From: Azolla caroliniana
Lineage: Eukaryota; Polypodiophyta
Assembly: GCA_043228905.1 (NCBI GenBank)
Contig: JBHGNT010000001.1
Coordinates: 35,402,001 to 35,466,000, forward strand
Direction: 5' to 3'
Length of the DNA: 64,000 bases
The notes beneath the pieces are model-generated. The model was given only the letters and a program-made list of their open reading frames with translations, did no database searches and was not told where the DNA came from. The position numbers and the translations under genes are program-made. Below are positions 24,888 to 36,300 of this stretch, one piece after another; positions within the stretch are counted from its first letter, which is position 1, and the number at the start of each line of letters is the position of its first letter.

Positions 24888-25300
24888 AGTAGAAATAGGT
24901 ACCAAAATGTGAAGAGAATAATCGAGATCCACTCAATCTCAATGTATAGGACCAACCAGAAAAAATAGCAACTTCAGACTGACAAATTAGAGGATGACGG
25001 TGATGGTGATGACGACCTCGATGATGATGATGATGATGATGATGGTAATGGTGGTGGAGGTGATGATGATGATGATGATGATGGCGTGGTCTTTGAAAAG
25101 AGCAGCTAAGACCCAAGCAGAAAACCCTAATTTTCACCGGGGAATCTAGAGAAGCAATATAGCCAAAAGTAGAAGAAAGGAGGGGATCATTAATCCATAA
25201 TCTTCTTCCTCGTCGTCATCATCATCATCATCAGAAGAAGAAGAAGAAGGGAGCAAAACATCAGAGATGAGAGCAGGGGGGGGGGGGGCAGGAGTAAGAA
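24888..25300 (-). promoter_or_regulatory. Probable 5' UTR exon and leader of the TGA bZIP gene
   Basis: Inferred. On the minus strand a strong donor (ACT followed by gtaagta) occurs at 24888/24887, and a plausible acceptor lies shortly before the ATG at 23764. The leader holds a CT-rich tract (25300-25326 on the plus strand as GAGAGAGGTAGAGAGAGG), a poly-C run at 25276-25288, an AAACCCTAA telo-box at 25122-25130 and CAT/ATC triplet runs at 25017-25082. A small ORF (ATG at 25137) with long His runs would sit in this leader as an upstream ORF. Confidence 0.45.
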
Positions 25301-25376
25301 ACAGTAGAGAGAGGTAGAGAGAGGTAGGGATTATGTATGCAATCCAGATCGATCTTTTCCGCATTACGTGGCTCAC

Positions 25377-25600
25377 AACACCAAAAACAAATACATACAT
25401 ACATAAGAACACAGAATAAATACGAATACATACATACATCATTACAATTTAGATGTATACATACATACAAATACATACGTACATACATACCAATATGTAT
25501 GTACATACAGATAGATACCAACACATACGTACATACATACATATATACAAATACATAGTGACATACATATCAATACATATATGATATATACAATGGCCTC
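25377..25600. repeat. ATAC/ATGT microsatellite upstream of the bZIP gene
   Basis: Degenerate CATA repeats run through 25390-25570, like the TATG tracts upstream of the 4440-5657 gene. ORFs in this block are translations of the repeat. Confidence 0.9.
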
Positions 25601-28600
25601 CATATATGTCCTTTATCACAAATGTGAACTCCAACCCCCAAACTCCGGCCGACGAGATCCTATTGTCCCCCCTTCATACCACTCAAACACCTCACCCCCA
25701 TCTTATCTCCCCCCTTGTGCCATTCAAAACCCTCACAATCCCTCGAACCTTCTAACCTAGACTTCCTCGAGATGCCTTCATCTATCCTCTACCTATCGTC
25801 GATTAATCCTTTGCACCTCCCACGTGTGTGCGCGCACATGTGTGTGTGTGTGTGTGTGTGTGTTTATACTCGTCCTGTTTATCTATTGATTCAATAGCTA
25901 AAACCTCTCGCAATTGTACGCTTGAGAAAAAGATAGGTCTTTAACTTTTAGAATGAGTTCACTTTGCGCGTATGAAATGAAAGACAACTTTTGGACGAGT
26001 GAGAAAGTTGGAGCATTATTTGATCTCTCGATTAGGAGATTAACATCCATCATAGAATTGAATCAATTTAGCAACAATATTGCATATTCATTTCAGATAC
26101 TTGTCCTTTTGTAAATATCTCCAACCTACTATTGTGATGCTTGAATTTAGGCTATACGTGAGATTAATGTTGTAAAGTCTATTTAGAGAAAACCACACAC
26201 AAAAGGAGCGATTTACATAGAAAGCACATATATAATGGTGTACATGTTGTATGGATGTGATGCAAGGAAATACTGTATTCATGACAATAATCATGATGTT
26301 AAATGGAGGGATGTGTTGGTTGAAATATACATATGTTATGTCATTGCATGAGGATGTAAAATGAAAACGATGGTCTCATAATGCCACATTTTCGTAATCC
26401 CAATGACCTTATAATATAAAAGTTCAAGAGTATAAAACATCTCCACAAAAGTAGATATGACTCACCTCTCAAGTATACCCTTATTTGTACATTTGTGCAC
26501 TTGTCATAGTCCTAGCTTTATTTGCTTTATTAAATTTATTGTTTTTATAAGTTTATTCTTTTATTGGCTATTATCTATAGTCATGGTCACACGAGAATTG
26601 CTCACTCACATGTCTTGTTCGAATCCTAGTTTAAACAACCCGTCCTTGTTGATTTTTGTGACATTTACCCCTTTATACATGACGATGATGTATTTGTCTA
26701 TCCTAGGTTTGATGAGGAACTTGGATGTGACCATGCACCATATAGCTACAACCAATAGAGGAAAGTAAACGCAAAAGCATAATATGCATGTAGTGTTTGG
26801 GATTACATGGAGTCAAAGGAACAAAGACCAATGGCCAACAAGTTGATGATGGGGTCTCCTAATCAATTGAACAAGGAAACATGAAAGAAAGAAGGACATA
26901 GAATGCATGAGAATCAATGCATGCACTCGAAAGAGTAGCAGCAACAAAGGAACAATATTTGACAAACATCCTACCAATTGGTACAAGTATTTCAGTGTAG
27001 AGGGTCATAAAATTGGTAGGTGAGGCAAGGAGAATTCCTCATCATCATGTCGAACACAAGAAAAATAGTCATAGGCTATATATAACGACAAGCAATGAAG
27101 CCAAAAAGGAGGTGACATTACAGTGAACTCTACGACACATTGGTTTATATAACAATCTTTGCCACTCCAGACTTATGCAAGCATGATCAATGTGTAATAG
27201 AGGGAATGTTCTATATGTTAATGATAATGAGGATATTGGGTTTTGAACCTTATTTTATCTAACAAGAGATGTAGAGATAAATAGTTGTGATTATTGATGA
27301 TAGTAATATATTAATATCCATGTGGGGCCAATAATGTTTAGTAATATATCAACAGCATGGCCCATGGGCCTCAACACCATGACTATGATATCAATATATT
27401 TTCCCTCTACCAACTAAGAGTGGGGAGGGAATGTTTAGGGTTAGGGGTACTCATTATGTGATTGTCATCTAAGAGTAGAGAGGATGTATTCTTTAAGGAA
27501 CCTCCATCACATAAAGAGAGGATATTTTTAATATGGAATTTTTTTTTAAAAGGCAGATGATGTGTTAGGATGAGATATTGCCCTAGTTTCGTATGACAAA
27601 TCCCACCAAAGGTGACGATTGGCCCATAGATATTCACTAGATTTTATCATGGACATAAGAAGCGCATAAGAGGACATGTGAGTGTGTAGACATGAAGGGA
27701 AATACAAAGAAGGAGGACAAATGGGAAGTTGGATTAGAGAATTTGGGCAAGCAAACAATAAAGTGGAAATGTTTGTGCTAACTCAGATGATTCTTGAGGG
27801 GAGAAGAATGCAAAGGAAACGAGAACGCGAGGAAGCAACAAGACAAAATGATTTAGCAAAACATATTACAACATTAATATTATTAAACATCCAAGACCAA
27901 TTTTCATCTACTTCAAATCACCTTGGGGGGTATAGTATAGTGCATATACATGAGCGTGAAGTATGTTGTCCCTAAAATAAAGGCGTATCTGTTTTCTAAA
28001 AGTAAATATAAAAGATTTCCATAAAAGTAAATACAAGAGCCTCCAAATAGGTCATGTAATGAAGCACGGGCCACATCATAAGCTTGATAGGTGTGATCAT
28101 GTTCTCGATTGATGAAGACTAAGTTAGTAAATATATGTTTTTTTACCTCAAAATAGATGTAGTCCAACTACGAGCCACACCACAAGCTTGATGATTGTGA
28201 TAATGTTCTCGTTTGATGACGAACTGCTCTCGTAAACTATACATTAAGGGGGAATAGGAGGTAACTATTATATGCTTGTTTGTTTATCTCACATGATATA
28301 GTAGACATTGTAAGGTCACAATATCCTAATTAGGTAGACATTGCTATTTTATTTTAAGAGTTTTTAACCATCATGGTTAATTGAACTAACTTACATTAAC
28401 GTGCATTCTCAATGTTGAGCATATCGAAAGTTGGGTTTGTTAACTCATTTAGTACTTTCTCCACACCATTTTTATAGCATGATCTCTAAAACTCTTCATT
28501 CATCTTCATTTGTTTTGTGCTCTTTTAGCTTTGAATACTTTGATTAGCACACCAACTATAATACAAGATCAAGCCATAAAGTTTCTAAGAGAGAAATCTA

Positions 28601-29660
28601 AGTCAAGATAGAGCCTTGACTTTTTTGAGCGATGTGCTATAGATTTCCAAGTACCCAAGTAACTTTGTAGGGCGACTCATTATGATGGATAATACTAAAC
28701 ACACTCTCGAGATAACTTTTAATCGGTTGACAACAAGACTCCTAAGTGATTGTCCCTTAGGCCACACATGGATGACAATTAAGCCTTTATATGTTTCTAT
28801 ATTTCTGCATATGCATTGTTTCTTCTCTTATTCTTCATTATATATGGTCATTCACCATTATCTTCACTTTCCCTCTTCGCTCTCCATTCTCACGCTCATC
28901 CACCATCCATTGTTTATAATCCGTTAACCAAATGACACTAGTTTTGGTTGGACTTAATCATTTAATGCACCATCTAGTTGGTTGAGGAAGTTGACCACGT
29001 AAGAGAGTCGAGATAAAGTTTATCTCTAGCAACTGGCTAACTTGTCATATAGGTTGTTGATGACAAATTATCTCTATGCGTCTTGGGCCACCACAATATA
29101 GACAAATAAATTGCTCACCTTCCATGCTTCTACATACTAGTAAGGGCCCTCGAAAATGTGCTACCTATTGAAATTTGCTTGGGGCCAAATGCAACGCTAT
29201 TGTTGATGCATACATTTGCTCCAATATGGGACGAGCTACGCTCAAATAGGCAATTATCACATTGTAAGACTCGACGACATGATTTGGAAGATAACGTCGA
29301 CTCTTCATCATCCCACGGGATTTCCCATGCAAGAAGGTGAGAAATCTACCATGTAAATATCCATGAATCGAATATGTTTTTAGGTCCCTTTCTCCTCATG
29401 AATTGATGGATGAATTTATGGTTAGCATTAGCTTTGTTTTGGTGGGGTTCTTCTTCTCACCAAAACAACCATCAACTTTTGTATTGCTTATGATTTTATA
29501 ATACCAGGGTGTATCTTTTGTTTAAAATAATAATAATTTCAAAGGTAAAATGATATCATTAGCACAAATGTTCAATATTGTCGATCCTTGTTCTAACACT
29601 ATATGTATATGCAATGCACGCTTTGAACTCATTAATAAAACCATCATACTTCTCTAGTGA
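25601..29660. other. Gene-poor spacer
   Basis: Contains a GT run (25835-25862). A pair of diverged copies of gccacatcataagcttgatr...gttctcgattgatga lies about 100 bases apart near 28070 and 28171. A patch at 27682-27930 reads an Arg/Glu-rich stretch (MILEGRRMQRKREREEATRQ) that could be a transposon coding relic. Nothing else is supported. Confidence 0.4.
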
Positions 29661-29670
29661 TGGTGACCTC

Positions 29671-29905
29671 ATTCTAATAAAGTGAACTCAAGCAACGTCG
29701 ATTGGATATGGACCAAGGTGCATTTTGAATCATGAGATGCACCTAATCAAGAAATCATCGAACCACGTTGCCGATGGTGTGAACCATGATGTTGTTGTTG
29801 TCTTTGTTAATAGCATTCTGATAAAGTGAACTCAAGTAACAACGATCGGATATGGACCAAGGTGCATTTTGAATCACGAGATGCACCTAATCAAGAAAGC
29901 ATTGG
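29671..29905. repeat. Tandem duplication upstream of the flippase gene
   Basis: About 90 bases beginning cattctRataaagtgaactc and running through ggaccaaggtgcattttgaa to gatgcacctaatcaagaaa occur at 29671 and again near 29814. They are separated by about 50 bases of unrelated sequence. The copies differ at several positions. Confidence 0.85.
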
Positions 29906-29939
29906 AACTGCGATTGAGTGCCATTGAACTCATATTTGG

Positions 29940-30351
29940 CTCTCATTTGGGGGGAGGGGCACGGAGGCACGTTTGAAGCCTGTCATTGGTACAAAGATTC
30001 TTTGGGTTGGAGCTGGATAGGCCATTCTTTTGGAACATACGAAACGTAAATCGAATGCGAGAGCGATTTAATGAGGTTTTGGATGGGCGGTGGGGGGGGG
30101 CAGGCCAAAGTGTGAAACGAACCCAGAGCAACCAATGCTACAGAATATTCGTCCGGTAGAGAAAACACAAACACGTTGCTGCTACTGTATGTATGTAATA
30201 TGTATCTCTGTGTGTGCGCCTGCCTCTCTCTTCCTCTCCCTGTCTCCGAGGTCATGCATTCCATTTTTCCAATTCTTCTTCGATTTCATATTGTTCGAGG
30301 GGTTCTACAGATCGATCAAACCAGTTTCAGATTTTCCGTTGCATTGAGGAG
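29940..30351 (+). promoter_or_regulatory. Probable promoter and 5' UTR of the P4-ATPase gene
   Basis: Composition shifts here to GC-richer sequence with G runs (29949-29956, 30090-30098), a short TATG/GT repeat (30186-30214) and a CT-rich leader (30222-30246) directly ahead of the ATG at 30352. There is no clear TATA box. The layout resembles the leaders of the other genes in the window. Confidence 0.4.
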
Positions 30352-33300
30352 ATGAAGAGGGCTGTGTATATAGATGACCGCGAACTCTGCCTCGACAGTT
30401 TCTGCAACAACAAAGTCTCCAACACAAAGTATACACTCCTGAATTTTCTGCCAAAAAACTTATGGGAGCAATTCAGGTAAGGGGATATACACATGTATCT
30501 CTCTCTCAAATGGAATGGAGTTCTCATGCTATTTTTGCATCACCAAATTGCCCATTTTATGATAAAAATGTGCGGTTGAGAGGGTTGAAAGTGTACATCA
30601 ACCAGATGCAAGCTGACTCTCGTGAATTACAATGGAATGGAATCACATTATAATTTTGATTTAAGATGAAAATTTAAAGAAGGACCTTTAGAGTTATTAG
30701 AAATTTAGAATGGAAAATGTCGTAAGTTTATTGATTAATTGGTTTTTCATCTGAATGCTTCTTGAAATTACACCATTTTTTGAGGTTGCACAAGAGATCG
30801 TTAAGGCAAATTTGCTCTATGCAAGTGTCCTCAAAATTATATGTTAATTCCTTCCTGGTTTGGTATAAACTATGATCATTTTTTAAGAAGCCATTAATGC
30901 TAAATATATATATGTATCTTTTTGTTGGCAGAAGTAATGATTTCTTTATTATGAAATTCTTTTTTTCTCCCCTTTGTGCTACAGTCGATTCATGAACAAG
31001 TATTTTCTTCTAATTGCATGCCTACAACTTTGGCCACTCATTACTCCAGTGAACCCATTAAGTACCTGGGGGCCACTGGCAGTTATATTTGCAGTTTCGG
31101 CTTCAAAAGAGGCGTGGGATGATTATAACAGATACATTGTAGATAAAAAAGCTAACCAGAAAAAAGTATGGGTAGCACAAAAGGGTATAAAAGCACAGGT
31201 ATATTAAGAATCGTTGACTCTAAACTTTAATTTGAAACTCTTTCTAATCCAGAGCTATGCATTTGCATTTGTTGTCGTATTGCAGATTGATGCTCAAGAT
31301 ATTCATGTTGGGGACATAATATGGATACGTGAAAATGAAGAAGTTCCATGTGACTTGGTCTTGCTTGGAACTTCTGAACCCCAGGGCATTTGCCACGTTG
31401 AAGTATGCACCCAAACATTAGCTTTCTCAAAGTGTTCATTGAATTTTCATGAGAACCCTATTGTTTGCTACATATCCTGATGATGTAATTGTGTGAGTTC
31501 CAAGTTCGAGGTTCTCACATGTAGAAATTTTTTGTATGCTGAAAGATTGCACGTGAATGGTTTATCAAGCTGAGAATATTATCATTGGCAAAGTTACACA
31601 TAAAAGGGAGCTCCTACACGAGAACGAAATTATCTTGTTCATCAGAATCTCTCTGAAAAGTCTTGTGATTTTCCCTGGCATGATGAAAAGTGCAAAATGA
31701 TGCAATAGCTATGTGATAATGATTGCTTCACTTAGATGCCTTTGCCATTTTGTTCAGCGTATCTATTGTTTCCAAACAAATGCTAGCATGGATTTGAGTC
31801 CTCAAGGATTGATCCTGTGCAATCCTGCTATTTGTGATCAAACTGAAGTCTTCATACTGGTCAATATGGCCACAATGATGAACGAAATATTCTTGATATC
31901 ACATTCACAAGTTTGATTTCTGTCTTTGAGTTCTTGCCATCTTAAACAGCATGAACTCCACTGGGTTGGGTTGATTATTTCCATCACGGAAACCCATATG
32001 TCTCTTTCCCACATGACTTGTGTATTCTTTTTGTTGGTTGAGTACTACTCTACCAAATGTGACACAAAATCTCTCCGCCAACTTTCAGTTAGTTGGTTAT
32101 TTTTGGAATGTTGTGGTTTGTTGTTCTCAAATATGAGCTGGCCATATAGAATGTCAATTATTGACCAATTACAGGCTACTTGAGATCTCTCTTTGCAACA
32201 AGAGGAATCTTGGAGTTGAGCAAGGTCCTAGAGGTAGATCAAAGGTGTTGCAGATCTGGGGTAGGGAGCAACTGTTTCCCATCCCTACTACTAAACTATG
32301 TTTTTTGAAGACTTCCTGCTGGTGCATCTTATGTAAGTGATGGCTGAAATCTGCAGCCTTATGTATGACCTTCACTTCTTTTATTTTCTTTACAGACTGC
32401 TGCATTGGATGGAGAGACTGATCTCAAAAGAAGGATTGTACCTCTCCCTTGCATTGGCCTAACTATTGAACTGCTCCATAAAATAAAGGTCAGGTTATTC
32501 ATCTCCCATAATAGGACCATTCAAGAAAAGAAAAGACACGTCACTTTTTTGTGAAGTAAAGTTTCTGCATTTTATTGATGTTAAAATTAGCAATGTTTTG
32601 CAGGGTCTGATTGAATGCCCCGTTCCAAATAATGATATAAGGAGGTTTGATGGGAATCTACGGTTATTCCCTCCTTTCATTGAGAATGATTTGTTTTCTC
32701 TCACAACAAACAATACATTGCTGCAAGGCTGCTATTTGAGAAACACAGAATGGGCCTGTGGTGTTGCAGTTTATACTGGTAACCTCATGTCCTTTGATTA
32801 TAGGATCTTGTTTATTTATTTGAGTGAGTTTGACTTGTGCTTATGCTCACATCATTCATGCATTAATTTCTGGAATGTTTTTAAGTATATGCTATTCATA
32901 AACCGGAATTACGTCCCTTATAAATATAAATATTCTTAATGAATGGAGAGGTTTAGGTATCTAACAAATTAAAACCTTATTGCTTGGAATGCATTTTACT
33001 TTCTGGTTCACTCTGCTTATGGTATATGTAAAACATCTGCAAAAAGAAAGAGATCGTAATGTGTAAAGGCCAAGATGCCCTATCAGACGGAATGAGAACG
33101 ATAATTTACATGCTGTCTCATCTTTGAGAACAACAAACTAAAATAAATGTAACTAAATGAGTAAAGTGCCTTAGGTACCAGGTAATCAAGCTAGCTAAGT
33201 ATTTAACCTTCTGATCTTAGATGGACCAAAATTTCTGCCTTTGAAATATCTCCAACATGGACTGATCGAAGATGAAGAGGACTTCAAATCTAGGAAGCAC

Positions 33301-36300
33301 CTCTGGTGCCTGTGATAATGGGCTCAATTTGTTGATAACGATAGATGTGGCCTACATGCTTGAAAAATTGATATTGATTGATCTGTAAATGAGGATAAAA
33401 AGAATAGTCCTGAGCATCTTTGATCATCATATCCCATTACCTTGTGAAGGGAACCAAAGCTTTCTTCAGAGAGGTAGTGATATCTCCCTGCTTAGTCATA
33501 AAAAACAATACAATATATCTAACATATAGCCTTTGATTCCACATCCCAAGCCACAATTGGCAGATGCTTTTTTTCATAGCTTTTTCAATCTCTAGCTGAT
33601 GTGAAGAGGTTCTGAGCTGCCTTTACACTACAGTCTACAGAGTGGATGAGATATGCGTAGACATTAATCGGGCCAATCGTGAGTACCTTTGCTTTGAGAG
33701 CTCGCAAATCTGTTCAATACAAGTCATGGATCGGAATAGTGCCTTGATCACTATTGGGGCTGCTTCAATCTCATTTGGATTATATCGTGTGGCACTGATG
33801 CTTTGCTTCTTATCATGCAGGAAACTGGGTTGCCAAGTTTCTACCCCATAGAGAATAGTCAGTGTTGAAAGTGTATAAGCCTAACAAATTTTTGTCATGT
33901 CTCTTAAAACTGTATATGCACAATGTCTCTCAAGGGCACCAAGGGTTGCATATCCACAAGAAAGTTAAACACAGGCAGCCTCCTGCAGGGAGAACAGAAG
34001 CCATGTTAATGTTACTCCTAGGTATGTGTACAATCACGTGTATGCCTTGTTCTTGTATCCCGATAAGATCCACAACTCGGATAATATTGCCCAAGGAACA
34101 AAATCACATTGTATTAGGCCTTTCTTTGCATGGAAGACTTTATTTCGCGAGTCTTGAGATACGCACGATGAAAAGATACTCTCCCAAGGTTATCCATGTG
34201 TCTGGTTGAAATTTACAGGGATTTCCCTCAGTAGTCACCAAGTTTCAAATGTAGCTACACAATGTGCTATACTGTATTATTCTTTTACTATGAATTTAGT
34301 CTTTTTATTTAGTCATATTTGCACATTAAGAATCTTGAAATATCCACGCTCAGAGATAATTTGAGATGTAACATTGAAAGTCTCTAAACAAATTAGTAAA
34401 GTTGTCTTATTTTTTGTTTTCAAGATATGCAGTTTAGTTGCTTCTCCTTGGCTTCATCATACTTAACATTTTGTTTAATGAGATTATTTATCTACAGGGA
34501 ATGAGACTAAATTAGGGATGAGCAAAGGACTACCAGAACCCAAACTAACTGCTGTAGATGGGATGATTGACAAATTGACTGGTGCAATATTTATATTTCA
34601 GTTAATAGTTGTTTTGATTCTTGGGGTATCAGGGAATATGTGGAAAGCATTCGAAGCTGAAAGGGTAATAAAATGAAAAGAATCATGAGAAATATTATAA
34701 TCGCATTTATGCACTCATTGTTAACTATTTGATGTGTTATTACGCCTTTTTTCTTTGAATGCAGAAATGGTATTTAAACTATCCACTGAAAGCAGCATGG
34801 TTTGAAGTTCTTGTAATTCCATTAAGATTTGAGCTTCTTTGCTCGATTATGATTCCTATATCTATAAAGGTATGCACTTCAGTTTAAGATTGTAATTGTG
34901 TTGATGGTTCTAAATCTTCGGTTTATGACGGTCTGCAGGTTACCCTTGATCTTGTGAAGGGATTATATGCAAAATTTATTGACTGGGATCTCCAAATGTA
35001 TGATGAGAGGACTGATACACCAGCTGTTGCAACCAAGTATGTGCCATTGTTTAGGATTAGGAGGGCCTAATGAAATCGACTTGTTGGAGTGGTTTTTGGA
35101 AACATAGTAAATGTATCTTTTTATTTTCTTGCTGTGAATACATGCTATCACATTTACAAGTTATGCATAAAGGTGCTCGATCTGGAGTTTACTGCTATGT
35201 CTATTCAACTTTAGCATTTTGATTTGATGTGGAATATTTAAACCTCGATATGGCACAAATCATGCTTATTCACAATATGTAAAACCATAAAATGATACAA
35301 AGCATGAGTTAATAGGCTGGATCATCTGTTTCTATTTAGTGGGCAGCCAGTAGTGTACATAAAGTCATGCAAGTATTTGTAAGTCATGTTCACAGGACCC
35401 ACAGCCACAGACAGATTGTAGAGACTATGCATTTTGGGATACATGAGAGACAATGAGCTCATGGAGAGTTCGGAGAACCTCACACCAAGCTATTGTTGTT
35501 CAATGCCTTCATTGTTCACTCCTACCCCCTTGTATGGAGCAGAGATATTATAACCAAGTCTCCGCAATGTGGAAGATTGGAGAAACATAGAAGGGGTGCT
35601 AGTTATGATGCCATAAATTATTTATGATAGTAGAATGACCTTTTTCTTTTCAATTTATTGGCTGCTCGCATTGACATACGACATAGACATGACTTGGTGT
35701 CAATATCAGTCTCATAGTTACTAACACAATCAGGGATAGAAGTCATAAATAGATTGTGGTCCTTTTAGAGTTTTTAAATATATATTCTTTGTAGCATAAG
35801 ATTCGAATACTTGGTTGTTTCAAGATCCACTTTAAAACTATACTATACTAGATTGAAGTAAAATTAAATATCAAGTAACATGGAATTACGAAAATGTTGC
35901 CAACACTTCAGCAATCTTAGGAATGGAAGTTGCAAATAGATTGTGAGCCTTTAGCGTTTTTAAATAGTCATGCTTTCTCGCATAATGTTCCACTACTTGA
36001 ATGTTTCAAGATCTACTTTAAAAAGATAGTATATTAGAATGCAGTAAACTAAATGTCAAGTTAAAATGGAATTATGAACAACCTATTCTTGATGGGTTAT
36101 GAAACTTTTGCTAGCATTTAAGCAACCGTAGGGATGGAAATTGCAAATAGATTGTGTATCTTTAGATGATTTAAAGATACATCTTCCGAAGAATAAGATT
36201 CCAAGTGCGGTACAAATAAATTTCAAGGAACATCAAATTATGCACGGACAAAAAATTTAGAGTAGACTTTAAAGATGAGGGAAACTATGCTATTTCCCAA

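Noticed and set aside
24817-25442. His-rich and Asp/Glu-rich minus-strand ORFs as separate genes
   Set aside because: Composed of CAT/ATC triplet and CATA repeats in the probable bZIP leader; kept only as a possible upstream ORF.
26560-26640. tRNA-like TTCGAATCC box
   Set aside because: A T-arm-like word is present at about 26618, but no A-box, anticodon stem or acceptor pairing could be found around it.
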